From Marisediminicola sp040546025 (GTDB lineage Bacteria > Actinomycetota > Actinomycetes > Actinomycetales > Microbacteriaceae): DNA of 64,000 nt. Below the pieces are notes generated by a model. That model had not been told where the DNA came from, made no database searches, and worked only from the letters and a program-made list of their open reading frames with translations. Positions 51,653-59,783 of the stretch are shown here, in pieces; position 1 is the first letter of the stretch; every line of letters begins with the position of its first letter. The stretch is from the NCBI RefSeq assembly GCF_040546025.1, contig NZ_JBEPNA010000001.1:372001-436000 (forward strand). The letters run 5' to 3'. Position numbers and translations under genes: made by a program.

Positions 51653-53002
51653 GTGCTCTCCACAGCCCCACACCTCACCCACCACGACGTCGAACTGATC
51701 CGCCGGGACTTCCCCGCGCTCACGGCGACCGTGAACGGAGAGCCGCTCGCCTACCTCGACTCCGGGGCGACAGCCCAACGCCCGCTTTCGGTGCTCGACG
51801 CCGAGCGCGAGTTCCTGCTGCACCACAACGCGGCGGTGCACCGCGGCGCGCACACCACCGCGGGCGAGGCGACCGAGCTGTTCGAGAACGCGCGCGCGAC
51901 CGTCGCGGCGTTCATCCGGGCCGCGCCGGAGGAGATCGTCTGGACCTCGAACGCGACCGACGCCATCAACCTCGTCGCGTACGGGTTCGCTAACGCGAGC
52001 CGCGGGCGCGGCGGGCCGGGTGCGGCCCGCTTCGCTCTTGCCGCGGGCGACGAGATCCTCGTCACCGAGGCCGAGCACCACGCGAACCTGGTCCCGTGGC
52101 AGGAGCTCGCGGCGACCACCGGGGCGACGCTGCGCTTCGTGCCGGTTCGCGTGGACGGCACCTGGGAGGTGGAGGACGCGCGCAACCTCATCACCGACCG
52201 CACCCGCGTCTTCGCCTTCTCGCACGTGTCGAACGTCACCGGGTTCGTCGCGAACGTCGCCGAACTCAGCGCGATGGCCCACGCGGTCGGCGCTCTCGTC
52301 GTGCTCGACGCCTGCCAGTCCGCGCCTCACCGCCGACTCGATGTCGCCGAGCTCGACGTCGACTTCCTCGCCTTCTCCGGCCACAAGATGCTCGGTCCGA
52401 CCGGAATCGGCGTGCTCTACGGGCGCAGGGAGCTGCTCGACGCGCTGCCGCCGTTCCGCACGGGCGGGTCGATGATCACGACCGTGACGATGGACTCCGC
52501 CGAGTACCTCCCGGCGCCGCAGCGGTTCGAGGCGGGCACCCAGCCCGTGTCGCAGGCTGTCGCGCTGGCCGAGGCCGTGAAGTATCTCGAGTCGGTCGGC
52601 CTCGAGCGGATCGAGGCGTGGGAGGAGGAGCTCGCCCAGCGGATGCTCCGCGGGCTTGCCGCGATTCCCGGCATCCGTATCGTCGGGAGAGGCGCCGGAT
52701 CGTCGCGCGCCGGCCTGGTCGCGTTCGACGTCGCCGGGGTTCACGCGCACGACGTGGGGCAGTTTCTCGACTCGCGCGGGCTCGCCGTGCGCGTCGGACA
52801 CCACTGCGCCCAGCCGCTGCACCGCAGGCTTGGACTGATCGCGACGACGCGGGCGAGCGCCTACCTCTATACGACCGCGGCCGAGGTCGACCTGCTGCTC
52901 TCGGTGGTCGCCGACGTGCGCGCCTATTTCGGTGCGCCCGCTCCGGCTGCATCCGACCTCGCCGCATCCGACCTGGCCGCATCCGACCTCGGGAAGGCGT
53001 GA
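51653..53002 (+). CDS. sufS: SufS-type cysteine desulfurase
   Basis: Releases sulfur from cysteine for Fe-S assembly, forming a persulfide. 449 residues, longer than the usual 405-420. Motifs: DFPALTATVNGEPLAYLDSG, TSNATDAINLVAYG, EAEHHANLVPWQEL, PLP lysine in FLAFSGHKMLGPTGIGVLYG, and RVGHHCAQPLHRR with the catalytic Cys. The extra length is a C-terminal tail with three tandem AASDL units, encoded by 15-bp near-identical repeats (about 52951-52991). GTG 51653 follows GAAGGTAG. It overlaps sufU (TGATG), as usual in this SufSU pair. Confidence 0.93.
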   Translation: MLSTAPHLTHHDVELIRRDFPALTATVNGEPLAYLDSGATAQRPLSVLDAEREFLLHHNAAVHRGAHTTAGEATELFENARATVAAFIRAAPEEIVWTSNATDAINLVAYGFANASRGRGGPGAARFALAAGDEILVTEAEHHANLVPWQELAATTGATLRFVPVRVDGTWEVEDARNLITDRTRVFAFSHVSNVTGFVANVAELSAMAHAVGALVVLDACQSAPHRRLDVAELDVDFLAFSGHKMLGPTGIGVLYGRRELLDALPPFRTGGSMITTVTMDSAEYLPAPQRFEAGTQPVSQAVALAEAVKYLESVGLERIEAWEEELAQRMLRGLAAIPGIRIVGRGAGSSRAGLVAFDVAGVHAHDVGQFLDSRGLAVRVGHHCAQPLHRRLGLIATTRASAYLYTTAAEVDLLLSVVADVRAYFGAPAPAASDLAASDLAASDLGKA

Positions 53003-53442
53003 TGGCCGATCCGCTCGCCGGTCTGTATCAGGAGATCATCCTCGACCATTCGCGCCGTCGCGTCGGCGATCGGGTGCTCTCGTCGCCCGACGTGGAGCGG
53101 TCCGAACGCAACCCGACCTGCGGCGACGAGATCACGGTGCAGATCGCATTCGAGCCCGGCTCCGACCGGATCGCCGAGTTCGGCTGGCAGGGCGCGGGAT
53201 GCAGCATCTCGATGGCATCCGCGTCGATGCTCGCCGAGATCGCACCCGGGCTGACAACCGCGGAACTCGTCGCGAAGGTCGCGGTCTTCCGGGAGATGAT
53301 GCGCTCGAAAGGCGTGGGCGAGCCCGACGAGGATGTGCTCGGCGACGCGATCGCGTTCCACGGAACGTCGAAGTACGTCATGCGCGTGAAGTGCGCGATG
53401 CTCGGCTGGGTCGCGGCGGAGGCGGCGATCGGGGGCGCCTGA
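53002..53442 (+). CDS. sufU: SufU zinc-dependent sulfurtransferase
   Basis: Accepts sulfur from SufS; 146 residues. Zinc ligands and sulfur acceptor: Cys40 and Asp42 in RNPTCGDEI, Cys67 in GAGCSISMASASM and Cys131 in KCAMLGW. The insertion between the second and third Cys seen in SufU but not IscU is present. The start ATG overlaps the sufS stop by 1 base. No sufBCD genes are in the window, so this may be a split suf locus. Confidence 0.94.
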   Translation: MADPLAGLYQEIILDHSRRRVGDRVLSSPDVERSERNPTCGDEITVQIAFEPGSDRIAEFGWQGAGCSISMASASMLAEIAPGLTTAELVAKVAVFREMMRSKGVGEPDEDVLGDAIAFHGTSKYVMRVKCAMLGWVAAEAAIGGA

Positions 53443-53476
53443 CTTCTCCTCCCCAGCCCCACTTTTTCCGAAGTTA

Positions 53477-53504
53477 TTCGAAAGACTTTCGAACGTATCT
53501 TCGA
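53477..53504 (+). promoter_or_regulatory. SOS-box-like site and palindrome upstream of the DUF222-HNH gene
   Basis: TCGAAC-GTAT-CTTCGA (53489-53504) differs by one base from the actinobacterial LexA box TCGAAC-N4-GTTCGA. It overlaps TTCGAAAG-A-CTTTCGAA (53477-53493), a perfect 17-bp palindrome. The site ends 17 bp before the ATG. Confidence 0.6.
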
Positions 53505-53521
53505 ACTGGGATCATTGATTC

Positions 53522-54964
53522 ATGTCCCCGACCGCGACCCTCGCCCCCGCATTCAGTGCGGTGATCCAAGCGCAATCGGCGTTGTCGCTCGACGTCGCCG
53601 ACTATCGCGAGGTCGACGATGCCACGCTCCTCGAGCTCACGCGACTGAGCGCGAACCAGCAGCGGCTGGCGAACTCACTGTCCGCGGTTCTCGCCGGCGA
53701 GGTCGCGCGGCGTTCTGCTCCCGCTCTGGGAAAGCTGGGCCTCGCGCAGCGTACCGGGCACCGCACACCCGAGGAGCTGGTCCGCGTGACAACCGGATCG
53801 ACCGCACGCGATGCTGTCACGGCGATCAAGATTGGCCAGATCGCCTCTGACGCGGCGGACGCCGCGGCTGGCGTTCCCGTCGTCGACCCGGCCACGGGCG
53901 AGCTGGTCGAGTCGCTTCTCCCGTGGCTACACTGCGTCGGCCGAGCGGTCACGGCGGGCACGCTCCCGGTTGCGGCGGCGGAGGCGATCCGCAATGGTCT
54001 CGGGCGGCCGAGCGAGAACGTGCCGCAGCAGCGCCTCGCCGAGGCGGCGGCGCTCCTGTGTGACGAAGCGCGCGCGCTCGATGCCGACCGCCTCTTCCGA
54101 CGTGCGCGCGAGTTGCGCGATGAGCTCGACGAGGCGGGCATCGCCGACCGCGAGGCGGCGCGCCATGAGCAGCGGTCGTTACGGTTCCGGAGGCTTCCCA
54201 ATGGGATGTCGAGGCTCGTGTGGGACATGGATCCCGAGACGAGTGCCGCCGTCGGCGAACTCTACGACCGCGCCACCTCGCCGAGACGGGGCGGTCCGCG
54301 CTTCGTCAGCGGCGAGTCCGAGATGCAGGCGCAGCGCATTCTCGCCGACACCCGCAGCACGGAGCAGCTCGCCTCCGACGTCTTCGTCCAGCTGCTGCGA
54401 CAGGGGGCGGATGCCGATTCCAGCCAACTGCTCGGCAGCGGGGCGCCGGTAGTGCGCGTCCTTGTCACGGCGACGGCGTTCACCGAGCGCGCCGGACACG
54501 GACGTCTCGAGGCGCAGGCCGACGCGGTGTCCATCGAGACAATCGAGCGGGCCGCGTGCGCCGGAGGGACCACGATGATCCGCCTCGACGGAGACGGGCA
54601 GCCGCTTGACGTCGGGCGGGAGCAGAGGCTGTTCACCCGCGCCCAGCGCATCGCCCTCGCGGTGCGGGACGGCGGCTGCATGGTCACGGGATGCGAGAGA
54701 CCGCCCTCGTGGTGTGAGTGCCACCACATCGAGCACTGGGAGCGCGACGGGGGCAAGACCAATGTCGCTGACGGCATACTCCTCTGCAAGCATCACCATC
54801 TGCTGCTCCACAACGCGCACTGGGAGGTCGTCCGACGCGGCGCGCGCTACTGGCTGATCCCGCCGCCCGACATCGACCCCCGCCAGGTGCCGATCGAGAT
54901 GCGGAGCACGAGCTCGGCGATGCGTGACTGGCGCGCCGAGCGGGGAAGAGCCGCGGAGGAGTGA
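53522..54964 (+). CDS. DUF222 / HNH endonuclease (13E12-repeat type)
   Basis: 480 residues. The N-terminal DUF222 part (about 25-330) is all-helical, with EVDDATLLELTRLSANQQRL and RTGHRTPEELVRVTTGSTAR. The C-terminal HNH: RDGGCMVTGCERPPSWCECH (zinc Cys and His), HIEHWERDGGKTNVADGILL, CKHHHLLLHNAHWEV. It resembles mycobacterial 13E12 proteins, which multiply in genomes with high-GC DNA; their role (repair, homing or defence) is unsettled. A LexA-box-like sequence is just upstream, which fits DNA-damage control. Ferritin follows after 104 bp, which contain a 14-bp repeat spaced 30 bp apart. Confidence 0.9.
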   Translation: MSPTATLAPAFSAVIQAQSALSLDVADYREVDDATLLELTRLSANQQRLANSLSAVLAGEVARRSAPALGKLGLAQRTGHRTPEELVRVTTGSTARDAVTAIKIGQIASDAADAAAGVPVVDPATGELVESLLPWLHCVGRAVTAGTLPVAAAEAIRNGLGRPSENVPQQRLAEAAALLCDEARALDADRLFRRARELRDELDEAGIADREAARHEQRSLRFRRLPNGMSRLVWDMDPETSAAVGELYDRATSPRRGGPRFVSGESEMQAQRILADTRSTEQLASDVFVQLLRQGADADSSQLLGSGAPVVRVLVTATAFTERAGHGRLEAQADAVSIETIERAACAGGTTMIRLDGDGQPLDVGREQRLFTRAQRIALAVRDGGCMVTGCERPPSWCECHHIEHWERDGGKTNVADGILLCKHHHLLLHNAHWEVVRRGARYWLIPPPDIDPRQVPIEMRSTSSAMRDWRAERGRAAEE

Positions 54965-55068
54965 GCGGGCTGGCGTGGGGATTGGGGGGCGGGAGCGGGC
55001 TGGCGTCGGGAAGCGGGAGGGGAGTGAGCTGGCTGACCTCGGCGAGCGCACCGAGTAGCGTCGTCACC

Positions 55069-55602
55069 ATGACAAACTCGACCTTCGACCAGCTGCTCAC
55101 CGAACAGATCGGCAACGAGTTCGCTGCCTCGCAGCAGTACATCGCCATCGCTGTCTGGTTCGACAACCGCGACCTCCCGCAGCTGGCCAAGCACTTCTAT
55201 CGCCAGTCGCTCGAAGAGCGCAATCACGCCATGATGCTCGTGCAGTACCGCCTCGATCGCGACCTCGGCATCCAGATTCCCGGAGTACCCGCGGTCGTGA
55301 ACGACTTCGCGACCGAAACCGAGCCGATCGCACTGGCGCTCGAGCAGGAGCGGAGGGTGACCGAGCAGATCGAGGCCCTCTTCGCCGCGGCGCGTAGGGA
55401 GAACGACGCGTTGGGCGAGCAGTTCATGCTGTGGTTCCTCAAGGAGCAGGTGGAAGAGGTCGCATCGATGTCGACGCTGCTCGCGATCGTCCGCCGCGCC
55501 GACAATCTCTTCGACATCGAGAACTTCCTGGTCCGCGAGACGGCCGCCGAAGGCGAGGACGCGGGCGCTCCTGAGGCGGCCGGGGGCGCCCTCTCCGTCT
55601 GA
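55069..55602 (+). CDS. ferritin (non-heme, BfrB/FtnA type)
   Basis: Iron-storage shell protein; 177 residues, four-helix bundle. Ferroxidase residues are recognisable: QIGNEFAASQQYIAIAVWFD (Glu in helix A), YRQSLEERNHAMMLVQYRLD (EExxH, helix B) and FLKEQVEEVASMSTLL (helix D, QxxEE). The C-terminal Glu/Gly/Ala tail (AAEGEDAGAPEAAGG) is like that of mycobacterial BfrB. ATG 55069 is the family start; the frame upstream is open but lacks features. Control by the IdeR-type repressor is expected from relatives, but no iron box is evident in the 104-bp upstream space. Confidence 0.93.
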   Translation: MTNSTFDQLLTEQIGNEFAASQQYIAIAVWFDNRDLPQLAKHFYRQSLEERNHAMMLVQYRLDRDLGIQIPGVPAVVNDFATETEPIALALEQERRVTEQIEALFAAARRENDALGEQFMLWFLKEQVEEVASMSTLLAIVRRADNLFDIENFLVRETAAEGEDAGAPEAAGGALSV

Positions 55603-55641
55603 GCCCGCGTCGGACATGGGGCCGTGCTGCCGCGAACGGAC

Positions 55642-56472
55642 TCAGGCGCCGTCGCGGTCTGGGGTGAGCTGTAACCCGCTTTCGCGGCCGGGAGGCAACG
55701 TGCTCTCGCGACCTGGAATGGGCGGCACCGTGCTCTCGCGATCTACCCGCGCCGGTGCCAACGCGCTGGAGGCGGTCGCGGCGTCCTGCCGGGCGGCCGA
55801 GAGCGTGGCCGCACTATCGCTCGGGTAGAGAAGCAGGACGAAGAACCAGCCGACCGCGCCGCCGAGGAGCTGGGCCGCGATGTAGCCGGGGGCGGACCCC
55901 GGTGCGATGCCGGCGAAGCTGTCACTGAACATTCGGCCGACCGTGATTGCGGGGTTCGCGAAGCTTGTCGAGCTGGTAAAGAAGTACGCGGCCCCGATGT
56001 ACGCGCCGACCGCTGCGGGGGCGAACTGTGCGCGGCCGGACCGCACGAGGGAGAAGATCACGAGCACCAGCCCGGCGGTCGCCACGATCTCGGAGAGGAA
56101 GTGCGCGCCCGTCAACCGGTCGGTTTCGCTCCAGGAGACCGGTGGCGCGTCGAACATCAGGTTCGCCGCGACGGCGCCCGTTATGCAGCCCGCGACCTGC
56201 ACGGGGATGTAGGCCAGGGTCTGGCTCCACGGGCGCTGGCCGAGGGCGGAATCGACAAGTGAGACAACGGGGTTGAAGTGCGCGCCGCTCACCGGGCCGA
56301 AGATGAGAATGATCGCGAACAGTCCGAACGCCGTCGCGATTGCATTCTCGAACAGTTGGAGCCCGACATCCCCCGGCGACAGCGTCTGGGCTGCGATGCC
56401 GGATCCGACGACAATCGCCGCCAGGAGGAGGCTGCCGAGGAACTCCGCGATCAATCGCCGCCCGAGGCTCAC
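55642..56472 (-). CDS. aquaglyceroporin (MIP family), likely arsenite channel
   Basis: 276 residues, six membrane helices, two half-helix signatures: GAHFNPVVSLVDS (about 63-75, NPV rather than NPA) and SFANPAITVGR (about 173-183, NPA). Loop B/E geometry and the NPV/NPA variation fit aquaglyceroporins in arsenic operons (AqpS type), which let As(III) leave down its gradient. Start GTG 56472 overlaps the arsR stop (GTGA), so both are co-expressed. The last 60 residues are polar (ESTVPPIPGRESTLPPGRE) with repeats. No ArsB or Acr3 pump gene is in the window. Confidence 0.88.
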   Translation of the reverse strand: MSLGRRLIAEFLGSLLLAAIVVGSGIAAQTLSPGDVGLQLFENAIATAFGLFAIILIFGPVSGAHFNPVVSLVDSALGQRPWSQTLAYIPVQVAGCITGAVAANLMFDAPPVSWSETDRLTGAHFLSEIVATAGLVLVIFSLVRSGRAQFAPAAVGAYIGAAYFFTSSTSFANPAITVGRMFSDSFAGIAPGSAPGYIAAQLLGGAVGWFFVLLLYPSDSAATLSAARQDAATASSALAPARVDRESTVPPIPGRESTLPPGRESGLQLTPDRDGA

Positions 56473-56819
56473 GCGGTCACAAGCAGGCGTGCCACGGAGT
56501 CCAGGGCACCGGGAACGAGCCGGTAAAACGCCCACGTGCCGCGTTTGGAGCGGCTGAGGAATCCAGCATCCGTCAGGATCTTAAGGTGGTGCGACACCGT
56601 CGGCTGGCTCAGGCCGATCGGCTCGATGAGGTCGCACACGCAGGCCTCCTGGTTCGCAGACGCGGCGACGATGGAGATGAGGCGGAGCCGAGCCGGGTCC
56701 GCGATCGCCCGCAGCGACCGGGCAAGGTCGTCGGCGTGCTCGGCCGTCATCGCCTCGCGGGTGAGCGGTGCGCAGCACGCAACGACGTCGGAGACCGGAA
56801 GCATGTTCGTGAAGGACAT
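56469..56819 (-). CDS. arsR: ArsR-family arsenite-responsive repressor
   Basis: 116 residues. Winged helix about 40-100: ADPARLRLISIVAASANQEA, CVCDLIEPIGLSQPTVSHHL (recognition helix), DAGFLSRSKRGTWAFYRL. Two thiol clusters: Cys15-Cys16 in VVACCAPL and Cys60/Cys62 in ACVCDL. In Corynebacterium glutamicum ArsR, Cys15/Cys16 and a helix-region Cys form the As(III) site, and the positions fit here if the start is ATG 56819. An earlier ATG (56852) would shift them by 11. It is divergent from the flavoprotein, with an inverted-repeat operator between. Confidence 0.9.
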   Translation of the reverse strand: MSFTNMLPVSDVVACCAPLTREAMTAEHADDLARSLRAIADPARLRLISIVAASANQEACVCDLIEPIGLSQPTVSHHLKILTDAGFLSRSKRGTWAFYRLVPGALDSVARLLVTA

Positions 56820-56848
56820 GTCACGGAGCCTACTGACATTGATGCTCC

Positions 56849-56874
56849 TCAATATTCATTTTGTTCGATATTGA
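56849..56874. promoter_or_regulatory. inverted-repeat operator between arsR and the ArsO-like gene
   Basis: TCAATAT (56849-56855) and ATATTGA (56868-56874) are perfect inverted arms 12 bases apart in an AT-rich patch. ArsR binding to both divergent promoters is inferred from position. Confidence 0.6.
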
Positions 56875-56948
56875 CAAAGATCGATGTGCTGACGAGACTC
56901 GGAACGTCGATGCCGAACATCGACGCACTTCGATGGAAGGCGGGACGC

Positions 56949-58280
56949 ATGACGCTCCGAGAACTCAGCCGGCCCGTGCTGCGCACACCGCTCCTCGGCG
57001 GGCTACCCGTCGCGATCATCGGCGCGGGGCCCGTCGGCCTCGCAGCAGCAGCGCACCTGTTCGAGCGCGGCATCGACTTCCGCATCTACGAGGCGGGCGC
57101 CTCCGCCGCGAACAGCGTCGCCGCGTGGAAGCACGTGCGCCTGTTCTCCCCGTGGCGCTTCCTCATCGATCCGGCCGCCCGTCGGCTTCTCGCCACAACG
57201 GACTGGGTCGAGCCCGACGCCGATCGACTGCCCGCTGGCGCGGAGCTGATCGAGCGCTACCTTGCCCCGCTCGCGTCGCTTGAGACCGTCGCCTCGCGCA
57301 CGCACACGCGATCCACCGTGGTCTCCGTGAGCCGACAGGGGATGGACCGCACCCGCTCGGCCGGCCGGTCGACGACGCCGTTCGTGCTGCGTATCCGCAC
57401 CGGAGCGGAGCTGAAGGAGGTCACCGCGAGCGCGGTGATCGACGCGTCGGGCACCTACGCCTCGCCGAACGGCCTCTCGTCGAACGGCCTCGAGCCGCTG
57501 GGTGCCGATCGGATCGCCGGCCAGCTCGTTCACGCCCTGCCCGACGTTCTCGGCACCGATCGCGCGCGCTTCGCCGGTCGGCACACGACCGTCGTCGGCG
57601 CCGGGCACTCCGCCGCCAATACCCTCATCGCCCTCGCGAAACTGGCTCGGGGGGAGCCGGCCACGCGTGTCACCTGGGTCGTGCGCAGGTCGGGTGCCGC
57701 CCGGGTCTCCGCGTCGCCCGATGACGATCTTCAGGGGCGCGCCTCGATCGGCGCGCGGGTCGCCGCGCTCGTCGCCGACGGGGAGGTCGCGCTCGTGGAC
57801 CGATTCGAAATTGCGCGGCTGCGCCCGGCCGGTTCTTCGCCCGGCGGCGAGGTCGTGATCGTCGGCATCCGCCGCGGCGAGCCCTTCGAGATCGCGACCG
57901 ACAACATCGTGGGCGCGACGGGCTTTCGTCCTGACCTGTCTATGTTGCGAGAGATCCGCCTCGACCTCGACGACATCGTCGAGGCTCCCCGACGGCTCGC
58001 GCCCATGATCGACCCGAACCTCCACAGTTGCGGCACCGCCCCGCCGCACGGGTTCGTCGAGCTTCGGCATCCGGAACCGAACTTCTTCATCGTCGGCATG
58101 AAGAGCTACGGGCGCGCGCCGACCTTTCTGCTCGGCACCGGCTACGAGCAGGTCCGCTCGATCGTGGCCTGGCTCTCCGGCGACGTGGCCGCGGCCACCG
58201 CCGTGCAGCTGGTGCTTCCGGCGACGGGCGTGTGCTCGACGGACGATGCGGGGGGCTCGGGCGGCGGATGCTGCGCCTGA
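56949..58280 (+). CDS. ArsO-like flavin-dependent monooxygenase/oxidoreductase
   Basis: 443 residues, two nucleotide-binding motifs: PVAIIGAGPVGLAAAAHLFE (about 19-38, FAD) and TTVVGAGHSAANTLIALAKL (about 215-235, NADPH). WKHVRLFSPWRFLIDPAARR between them matches the Baeyer-Villiger/ArsO type. It ends DDAGGSGGGCCA, with a Cys-Cys pair at the C-terminus that could bind As(III), an uncommon feature. The chosen ATG 56949 follows GGAAGGCGGGACGC. It faces arsR across the operator and precedes the ArsR-ArsC fusion gene, so it belongs to the ars cluster; its oxidant or substrate is not known. Confidence 0.82.
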   Translation: MTLRELSRPVLRTPLLGGLPVAIIGAGPVGLAAAAHLFERGIDFRIYEAGASAANSVAAWKHVRLFSPWRFLIDPAARRLLATTDWVEPDADRLPAGAELIERYLAPLASLETVASRTHTRSTVVSVSRQGMDRTRSAGRSTTPFVLRIRTGAELKEVTASAVIDASGTYASPNGLSSNGLEPLGADRIAGQLVHALPDVLGTDRARFAGRHTTVVGAGHSAANTLIALAKLARGEPATRVTWVVRRSGAARVSASPDDDLQGRASIGARVAALVADGEVALVDRFEIARLRPAGSSPGGEVVIVGIRRGEPFEIATDNIVGATGFRPDLSMLREIRLDLDDIVEAPRRLAPMIDPNLHSCGTAPPHGFVELRHPEPNFFIVGMKSYGRAPTFLLGTGYEQVRSIVAWLSGDVAAATAVQLVLPATGVCSTDDAGGSGGGCCA

Positions 58281-58345
58281 GCGCCACGGTCCGGCCGGGG
58301 GCGGGCCTCCGCGTGTGACTCCGCCGGTCGCATAGACTCGCCGCC

Positions 58346-59287
58346 ATGCCCAGCCTTGGCGATTCGCCCGCCTCGCTCGACCGGGACGCCGCGGAGCAGA
58401 TTGCTCGAACCCTCAAGGCGATGGCCGACCCGACCCGCATCCAGCTGCTGAGCCTCATTCTCGACAGCGCAGACGGGCGCGCTCTGGTCGGCCAGCTCGC
58501 CGACGAACTGCGGCTCAGCCAGCCGACCGTCAGTCATCATGTGCGGGTCATGGCCGAGGAGGGGCTGCTCGAGCGGAGCCGGGATGGCCGACTCGTCTGG
58601 TATTCCGTCTCGCCCGACCGAGTGGACGAGGTGTCCGAGCTGCTCAACCCGGTGTCGTCGGCGCCGACCGCGCCGCGAGTGCTCGAGCGCATCGCGAGCG
58701 ATCTCGCACTGCAGTTCCGCGGCATCTTCTCGACAGAGACGGTGGACCGTTACGTGCGCGAGAGTTATGAGCTGCTGGCACGTCGGGCGCGGATCACCCG
58801 CTACCTGCCCTCTCTCACCGGACGGTTTGCCGCCGATCGGCTTCGTGCCCTCGCGAGCGCGGAGGACCTGCTCCCGCGCGACGCACCCGAGGTGCTGTTC
58901 GTGTGCGTGCAGAACGCGGGCCGGTCGCAGCTGGCCGCCGCGATCCTGCGCTCGCTCGCGGGCGATCGGGTGCGGGTGCGAACGGCGGGTTCGGCGCCGG
59001 CCGAGGCTGTGAGTCCGCGGGTCGTCGCGGCGCTCGACGAGATCGGGGTGCCGCTCGCGGGGGAGTTCCCCAAGCCGCTCACCGATGAGGTGGTGCGCGC
59101 CGCCGACGTTGTCATCACGATGGGCTGCGGCGACGCCTGCCCCGTGTACGACGGGCGGCGGTATCTCGACTGGAACCTGGACGATCCGTCCGGGTTGTCG
59201 CTCGAGGGGGTGCGGGCGGTGCGCGACGAGGTCGACCGGCTCGTCCGCGCGCTGCTCGAGCAGATGGATCTCCCGGCCGTCAGGTGA
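58346..59287 (+). CDS. ArsR-ArsC fusion: arsenic regulator joined to LMW-type arsenate reductase
   Basis: 313 residues, three parts. 14-105: ArsR winged helix (ARTLKAMADPTRIQLLSLIL, ELRLSQPTVSHHVRVMAEEG) without the CVC pair of classical ArsR. 113-175: three-helix segment (RIASDLALQFRGIFSTETVD, YVRESYELLARR). 183-310: LMW phosphatase-like reductase with FVCVQNAGRSQ (Cys187, Arg193) and ITMGCGDACPVYDG (Cys261, Cys265). The helix segment also occurs in the mycothiol-dependent ArsC1' of Corynebacterium. A GCATAGA half-site sits at 58330, 16 bp before the ATG. Such a protein could both sense and reduce. Confidence 0.88.
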   Translation: MPSLGDSPASLDRDAAEQIARTLKAMADPTRIQLLSLILDSADGRALVGQLADELRLSQPTVSHHVRVMAEEGLLERSRDGRLVWYSVSPDRVDEVSELLNPVSSAPTAPRVLERIASDLALQFRGIFSTETVDRYVRESYELLARRARITRYLPSLTGRFAADRLRALASAEDLLPRDAPEVLFVCVQNAGRSQLAAAILRSLAGDRVRVRTAGSAPAEAVSPRVVAALDEIGVPLAGEFPKPLTDEVVRAADVVITMGCGDACPVYDGRRYLDWNLDDPSGLSLEGVRAVRDEVDRLVRALLEQMDLPAVR

Positions 59288-59321
59288 ACTCCTGCTGAAC
59301 TGTCGCCGCCTCGCCCCCATT

Positions 59322-59341
59322 GCATAGACGGCCATCTATGC
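59322..59341 (+). promoter_or_regulatory. ArsR-type operator upstream of arsC
   Basis: GCATAGA-CGGCCA-TCTATGC is a perfect 7+6+7 palindrome, 30 bp before the arsC ATG. Its GCATAGA half recurs once ahead of the fusion gene at 58330. The promoter -10 probably overlaps the right arm. Confidence 0.65.
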
Positions 59342-59370
59342 TTAGAGATACACCGAGCCGAGGAGTCACC

Positions 59371-59781
59371 ATGTCCGACAAGCCCACCGTCCTGTTCGTC
59401 TGCGTGCACAACGCCGGGCGCTCCCAGATGGCCGCCGGCTACCTCAAGCACCTCTCTGCTGGGGCTGTCGAGGTGCTCTCGGCGGGCTCTGAGCCCAAGG
59501 ACCAGATCAACCCGACGGCGGTCGAGGCGATGGCCGAGGACGGCGTCGACATCACCGGCAACGTTCCCAAGGTCCTCACCACCGACGCGGTCAAGGAGTC
59601 CGACGTGGTTATCACCATGGGCTGCGGCGACACGTGCCCGATCTTCCCCGGAAAGCGCTACGAGGACTGGGAGCTGGCCGACCCGGCGGGTCAGGGCATC
59701 GAGGCCGTGCGCCCGATCCGCGACGACATCAAGGCGCGCATCGTGAAGCTGCTCGACGAGCTCCTCCCCGCGACAGTCTGA
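59371..59781 (+). CDS. arsC: arsenate reductase, LMW phosphatase fold, single domain
   Basis: 136 residues. P-loop VLFVCVHNAGRSQMAA (Cys11, Arg17), VLSAGSEP, VKESDVVITMGCGDTCP (Cys85, Cys89) and YEDWELADPAGQG. The Cys pair near 85-89 in this type forms the disulfide relay or accepts mycothiol. It reduces As(V) to As(III), which leaves through the aquaglyceroporin. AGGAG lies 6 bp before the ATG. It is preceded by its own palindromic operator and followed within 2 bp by the third reductase gene. Confidence 0.93.
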   Translation: MSDKPTVLFVCVHNAGRSQMAAGYLKHLSAGAVEVLSAGSEPKDQINPTAVEAMAEDGVDITGNVPKVLTTDAVKESDVVITMGCGDTCPIFPGKRYEDWELADPAGQGIEAVRPIRDDIKARIVKLLDELLPATV

Positions 59782-59783
59782 CG

